Below are positions 51,680 through 55,263 of a DNA stretch of 55,263 nt, in pieces; position 1 is the first letter of the stretch, and each line of letters starts with the position of its first letter. The notes under the pieces were generated by a model. The model made no database searches and had not been told where the DNA came from. It saw only the letters and a program-made list of their open reading frames with translations. A program made the position numbers and the translations under genes. This stretch comes from Lentisphaerota bacterium (GTDB taxonomy: Bacteria > Verrucomicrobiota > Kiritimatiellia > Kiritimatiellales > Pontiellaceae), in contig JAAYDL010000131.1 in the NCBI GenBank assembly GCA_012729265.1, positions 1 to 55,263 of the forward strand, in the 5' to 3' direction.

Positions 51680-53065
51680 ATGCTCCGCACGGCGATTCAC
51701 TGGTTTCGAAGGGACTTACGGATTTCCGACAATCCGGCCCTAACGGAAGCAGCGGCGTGCGGACGGGTTTTACCGATCTTCATTTTTGATCCTGCGCAGG
51801 AGATCGGCGCGGCCGGTCGCTGGTGGCTGCATCACTCGCTCACCGCACTCAATCTTCAGCTCGGCGGAGCACTCCGGCTGTTCATCGGCGATCCGCAGGA
51901 AATCCTTCCCGCGCTGACCCAACAGCACCAGATCGAGCGAATCTTCTGGAATCGGATACTGGAACCGCAGCAGATCCGCAGCGACGCTGCACTCAAAAAA
52001 CAACTGCAAACCGCAGGCGTTGAAGTCCGCAGCTTTAACGGCGCGCACCTGTGGGAGCCGTGGGAAGCGCTCAAGCTCGATGGAACGCCCTACCGCGTTT
52101 TCACCCCGTTCTACAAAACCTGCCTCACCCTCTCCCCCCCGCACCCCCCCTCTCCTCCTCCGCCGCACACGGAATGGGCCGAAGGAAATTTCGGCGGCGC
52201 TCCGCTTGAGCAGCTCGGGCTCCTGCCTAACGTGCGCTGGGACAAAAAACTGGAGCCCCACTGGAAGCACGGCGAGTCCGCTGCACTCGATCAGCTCAAC
52301 CTTTTTCTGAAACAGGGACTGCATGGCTATAAAACCGGGCGCGACTTTCCGGCCCGCACCAATGTTTCCCGTCTCTCTCCTTATCTCCATTGGGGCGAAA
52401 TATCGCCGCATCAGGCGTGGCACGCCGTCGGGAAGAGCCTCGAAGATGCGAACCACTTTCGGCGACAGCTCGCGTGGCGGGAGTTTTCTTATTACCTGCT
52501 CTATCACTTTCCCGACCTGCACGAGCAAAACTTTAACCGCAAGTTTGATCGATTTGCTTGGGACTCTAATTCGGAACTGCTGCTGAAGTGGCAACGTGGA
52601 CAAACCGGAATCCCCTTCGTCGATGCCGGAATGCGCGAACTTTGGCAGACCGGATCGATGCATAACCGCGTGCGCATGGTCACGGCCTCGTTCCTGACCA
52701 AAAACCTACTCCAGCATTGGCATCACGGCCGCGATTGGTTTGCCGACAGTCTCGTCGACGCCGATCTCGCCAACAACTGTTCCGGCTGGCAGTGGGTGGC
52801 GGGATGCGGGGCCGACGCCGCGCCCTACTTCCGCATCTTCAATCCGGTATCGCAAGGGAAAAAGTTTGATCCGGACGGAGCCTACACGCGCCGCTTTGTT
52901 CCGGAACTCGCCGATCTTCCCAATAAATATCTCTTCAATCCGTGGGAAGCGCCGGACGAATTACTGCGTCAATACGAAGTCATACTGGGCAAAACCTATC
53001 CCCGCCCCATCGTCGATCTTAAAAACTCCCGTCAGCGCGCGCTCGACACCTACAGAGTTTTGTAA
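51680..53065 (+). CDS. phrB: Deoxyribodipyrimidine photolyase
   Basis: The enzyme uses blue light and FADH- to split UV cyclobutane dimers. The 461 residues have the N-terminal antenna domain (IHWFRRDLRISDNPAL), a Pro-rich linker near 155, and the helical FAD-binding domain: RLSPYLHWGEISPHQ, REFSYYLLYHFP, GIPFVDAGMRELWQTGSMHN, RVRMVTASFL, and NNCSGWQWVAGCGADAAPYF. This is the CPD class I pattern. The gene stands between a family B repeat and the DUF4836-like gene, 33 bases before the latter's start. Whether the antenna binds folate or another cofactor is not visible. Confidence 0.95.
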   Translation: MLRTAIHWFRRDLRISDNPALTEAAACGRVLPIFIFDPAQEIGAAGRWWLHHSLTALNLQLGGALRLFIGDPQEILPALTQQHQIERIFWNRILEPQQIRSDAALKKQLQTAGVEVRSFNGAHLWEPWEALKLDGTPYRVFTPFYKTCLTLSPPHPPSPPPPHTEWAEGNFGGAPLEQLGLLPNVRWDKKLEPHWKHGESAALDQLNLFLKQGLHGYKTGRDFPARTNVSRLSPYLHWGEISPHQAWHAVGKSLEDANHFRRQLAWREFSYYLLYHFPDLHEQNFNRKFDRFAWDSNSELLLKWQRGQTGIPFVDAGMRELWQTGSMHNRVRMVTASFLTKNLLQHWHHGRDWFADSLVDADLANNCSGWQWVAGCGADAAPYFRIFNPVSQGKKFDPDGAYTRRFVPELADLPNKYLFNPWEAPDELLRQYEVILGKTYPRPIVDLKNSRQRALDTYRVL

Positions 53066-53098
53066 TATCAAGGATTCTCTAACAAAAGGGACGTTATC

Positions 53099-54649
53099 AT
53101 GAAAAAACTCGTTGGCTTCGTTCTTCTCACCATCATCGCCATTGTGGTGCTGAACACATTCATCTCCCTCCCCAAAAACAGTCGATATATCCCGGAAAAT
53201 TCTGCGGCTTTGATCCGCTTTGATATTGCTTCGCTGGTCATGAAAGCCGACTACAAAGAGCTGCTGGAAAACAAAACCATCGCGGACGCACTCGAAGAGC
53301 TAGGAACGCCGTTTACCGACTGGGCTGAAAAACCCTCGAGCACGGGCATCGATTGGCGCGGAACCGCCTATTTTGCTCTCACTCTTCCGGAAGAGGAATA
53401 CGGCGATCCCACTTTCAGCCTCATCATTCCCGTCAAAAACAGCAAAAAACTTGAATCCGCGCTGACGGATTTATGGAAAGAAGAGAACGATGAATCCATA
53501 AAGCTGCTCAACGCGAATGGTTACACCCGGATTGAAATGGAGGAGGAGAGCGAAGTTCAAATCGGGTTTAATAAAAAGGCGTTGATCATCGCCTTTTCTG
53601 ACTTTGACCCCGTTGATCCCAAATTTATCGACAACCTCTTTGTGCAGAAAAAAGCACCGAAGCAGCCGGGTCTCCGTCCGTTTCTCCGCAGCAATGATGA
53701 TATCGCTGGGTGGATTAACTATAAGGCGCTGAAAAATGTGGCTACCGGTCTAAAGGTTGCTCTTTCTGGGGGCAACTCGGATGCCGTAACGCTGGCGCTG
53801 AATTTTGAAAAAGGGAAGATTGAAGGATCAGCCACGGCATACTATGCGGATGGCTCGCGCAAAAAAATGGCCGGAAAAGGTATCTCTTCTTCTCTCACAA
53901 AAGCACTCCCGCGCGACGCTCTTGCCTACGCGGCCGTCAGCGTCGATATGAAAAACTGTACCGATGAGTTACTCTCCAATCTCGAATACGTTGGCCTCTC
54001 CAAGGACATGCTCGACGAAGGACTCCGCAGCATGATCGGACTCTCTGTCAGCGAAACACAGGAACTCTTTTCCGGCGATGTGGCACTGGCATTTAAAGAC
54101 GTAAAGCTGGTGGAGCACACATTGGATTACGGGGAAGGCAGCACTGTCTATAAAACGCCAGTCCCCTCATTTATTATCGCCGCCGATATCGACAGCGACG
54201 ACCACTGTAAAAAGCTCCTCAGCACGCTGGAGGAAAACGGCACCCTCGAAATGCTTAACCAAAGCGATGTTGAACTGTTTGAGCGCAAAGGAACGATGTA
54301 TTGCGGTATCGGCGACTTCATGGACAACGTGAAGGAGAAAGGCAAAGCCGAGAAAGCCGTTAATGGAAAGATCAAGCGTCTGCTCAAAAAGCACCATGCT
54401 GCGATCTATGTGGATTTGGAGCGCACTGCAGATCTCATCGAAAAATTCGATTTACTGAATGAAAAGCCGCTCCGCCTAGTCAGAACCTTCAAATCAGCAG
54501 AACTGACGGGCGACTTTAAACGCAAAACAGAAGAAGCGGTCTTATTGATTGAAATGGCCGACAAAAAGCAGAACAGCCTGAAGACCATTATCGAACAGGC
54601 ACTGGATCTGTTTTTGGTACGGATTTACGTCCTGTCTGCCCCACAATAA
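53099..54649 (+). CDS. DUF4836-like exported or membrane-anchored protein
   Basis: A 516-residue protein with an N-terminal hydrophobic helix (GFVLLTIIAIVVLNTFI), either an uncleaved anchor or a signal peptide. Then comes YIPENSAALIRFDIASLVMK, like the N-terminus of DUF4836 proteins, which are common in Bacteroidetes and have no known role. The rest alternates strands and helices without catalytic motifs (NDDIAGWINYKALKNVATGL, LPRDALAYAAVSVDMKNC). It follows the photolyase by 33 bases and may share its transcript. The family assignment is moderate. Confidence 0.7.
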   Translation: MKKLVGFVLLTIIAIVVLNTFISLPKNSRYIPENSAALIRFDIASLVMKADYKELLENKTIADALEELGTPFTDWAEKPSSTGIDWRGTAYFALTLPEEEYGDPTFSLIIPVKNSKKLESALTDLWKEENDESIKLLNANGYTRIEMEEESEVQIGFNKKALIIAFSDFDPVDPKFIDNLFVQKKAPKQPGLRPFLRSNDDIAGWINYKALKNVATGLKVALSGGNSDAVTLALNFEKGKIEGSATAYYADGSRKKMAGKGISSSLTKALPRDALAYAAVSVDMKNCTDELLSNLEYVGLSKDMLDEGLRSMIGLSVSETQELFSGDVALAFKDVKLVEHTLDYGEGSTVYKTPVPSFIIAADIDSDDHCKKLLSTLEENGTLEMLNQSDVELFERKGTMYCGIGDFMDNVKEKGKAEKAVNGKIKRLLKKHHAAIYVDLERTADLIEKFDLLNEKPLRLVRTFKSAELTGDFKRKTEEAVLLIEMADKKQNSLKTIIEQALDLFLVRIYVLSAPQ

Positions 54650-54800
54650 ACCTCCCCGCTGCAACCAGCGGGGAATCTTCTTTGTAGGGCGGGAACGGCT
54701 GAAAGCCTTCCCGCCACGGCTGGAAGGTCTGCGACCATTCCAGCCCTACAATTTTAGCAGCAAGCTACGGGCTATTTAACCCAACGCTTCGTAACAAAAT
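54650..54800. repeat. Family A composite repeat, full-length copy
   Basis: It begins with the hairpin CCCCGCTGCAACCAGCGGGG right after the stop, then TTGTAGGG ... CCCTACAA with two inner hairpins, then GCAGCAAGCTACGGG and TTAACCCAACGCTTCG, the same as 28637-28790. The first hairpin may serve as terminator for the upstream gene. Confidence 0.9.
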
Positions 54801-54802
54801 CC

Positions 54803-55263
54803 TTACCGGCACGAAACCGCGCGAAAGGCTTCGGGCAGTTTATCGATGATGTCCGTAGCGATCATGGACGCCTGTGATTTTTCGGCGGCCGCGAGGTCGC
54901 CGGCATGGCCGTGCAGCCACACCGCAGCACAGGCCGCTTCACAAGGGTCCATTCCCTGAGCCGCCAATCCGGCGAGCAGTCCGGCCAGCACATCGCCCGA
55001 CCCGCCGGTAGCCATGCCGGGATTTCCGGTCATATTGATTCCCGCCGGACGATCCGGCGCCGCCACAATCGTTCCCGCACCCTTCAGCACCACCGTTGCC
55101 CGCAGGCGCGCAGCCGCCATTTTGGCCAGCGTTAGACGATCCTCCTGCACCTCGTCTACCTTGAGATCAAACAGCGCCGCAAATTCTCCGGGGTGCGGCG
55201 TCAGAATGACCGGGCACGAAGCGGCGGCAATCGCGTCAATATGATCCGCCAGCACCGTAATGG
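54803..55263 (-). CDS. nnrD: ADP-dependent NAD(P)H-hydrate dehydratase, partial (5' end outside window)
   Basis: The C-terminal part of NnrD, which repairs hydrated NAD(P)H using ADP. The frame runs from the window edge and includes ILTPHPGEFAALF, VVLKGAGTIVAAPD and the strongly conserved GNPGMATGGSGDVLAGLLAG, holding the catalytic Asp. About 150 residues are visible. In many bacteria it is fused to the NnrE epimerase at the N-terminus; this cannot be seen here. An ATG-less start within the window (GTG 55255) is internal and not the real start. Confidence 0.92.
   Translation of the reverse strand, partial: ITVLADHIDAIAAASCPVILTPHPGEFAALFDLKVDEVQEDRLTLAKMAAARLRATVVLKGAGTIVAAPDRPAGINMTGNPGMATGGSGDVLAGLLAGLAAQGMDPCEAACAAVWLHGHAGDLAAAEKSQASMIATDIIDKLPEAFRAVSCR

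Overview
The gene content suggests a bacterium of the Kiritimatiellota/Verrucomicrobiota type. It has an envelope with lipoproteins, a full mreBCD-PBP2-RodA rod-shape operon, sigma-54, an exported GH27 alpha-galactosidase with an Ig-like module, and many dispersed palindromic repeats. This is inferred from protein style and gene order only; no rRNA or other phylogenetic marker was compared. Both window edges cut a gene: a VC0807-type membrane protein on the left and nnrD on the right.

Layout. 1-7.3 kb holds housekeeping and metabolic genes: a coiled-coil lipoprotein, a phosphodiesterase, argC, a GH27 enzyme, a short signal-peptide-bearing NAD+ DNA ligase and a lone hisF. 7.3-8.7 kb is a scrap-like mosaic: an ORF6N protein with an abnormal end, a larC gene lacking its middle, and a PIN/Phd-type toxin-antitoxin pair. 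8.8-19.1 kb is a minus-strand defence-type operon. In transcription order it encodes an N6-adenine DNA methyltransferase, an unknown membrane-anchored protein, an OLD-like ATPase with a TOPRIM segment, a frameshifted AlbA/Schlafen-type protein, a superfamily 2 helicase and a T5orf172 GIY-YIG protein. The methylase, helicase and GIY-YIG genes resemble B. subtilis yeeA-yeeB-yeeC as I recall it. The methylase gene carries three palindromic repeats inside its reading frame, all read through.

19.1-31.6 kb starts with an 830-base repeat field. It continues with a lipoprotein plus ferric-reductase-like pair, purC, rpoN, an mbfA-type rubrerythrin/VIT1 protein, the ffh-rpsP-khpA-(terminator)-trmD cluster, a DUF3820 gene, galM and a second AlbA-type protein. 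31.6-39.0 kb is the mreB-mreC-mreD-mrdA-rodA-rng operon, whose PBP2 has a duplicated N-terminal segment. 39.0-49.2 kb is accessory. It holds a deleted AraC-GyrI regulator remnant, a beta-propeller protein, an IS1634-type element sitting inside a palindromic repeat array, 3' remnants of vsr and dcm, a PLD-helicase-DUF3427 protein behind a frameshifted NUDIX gene, and a start-less gene remnant. 49.2-55.3 kb returns to housekeeping: pheS, a phosphofructokinase, a photolyase, a DUF4836-like protein and the end of nnrD.

The strongest theme is repeats. At least five families of small palindromes fill the gaps between genes, sit beside stop codons, receive an IS element and enter coding sequence without breaking frame. 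A second theme is decay of accessory genes: two single-base frameshifts at homopolymers, two internal deletions and several terminal fragments.
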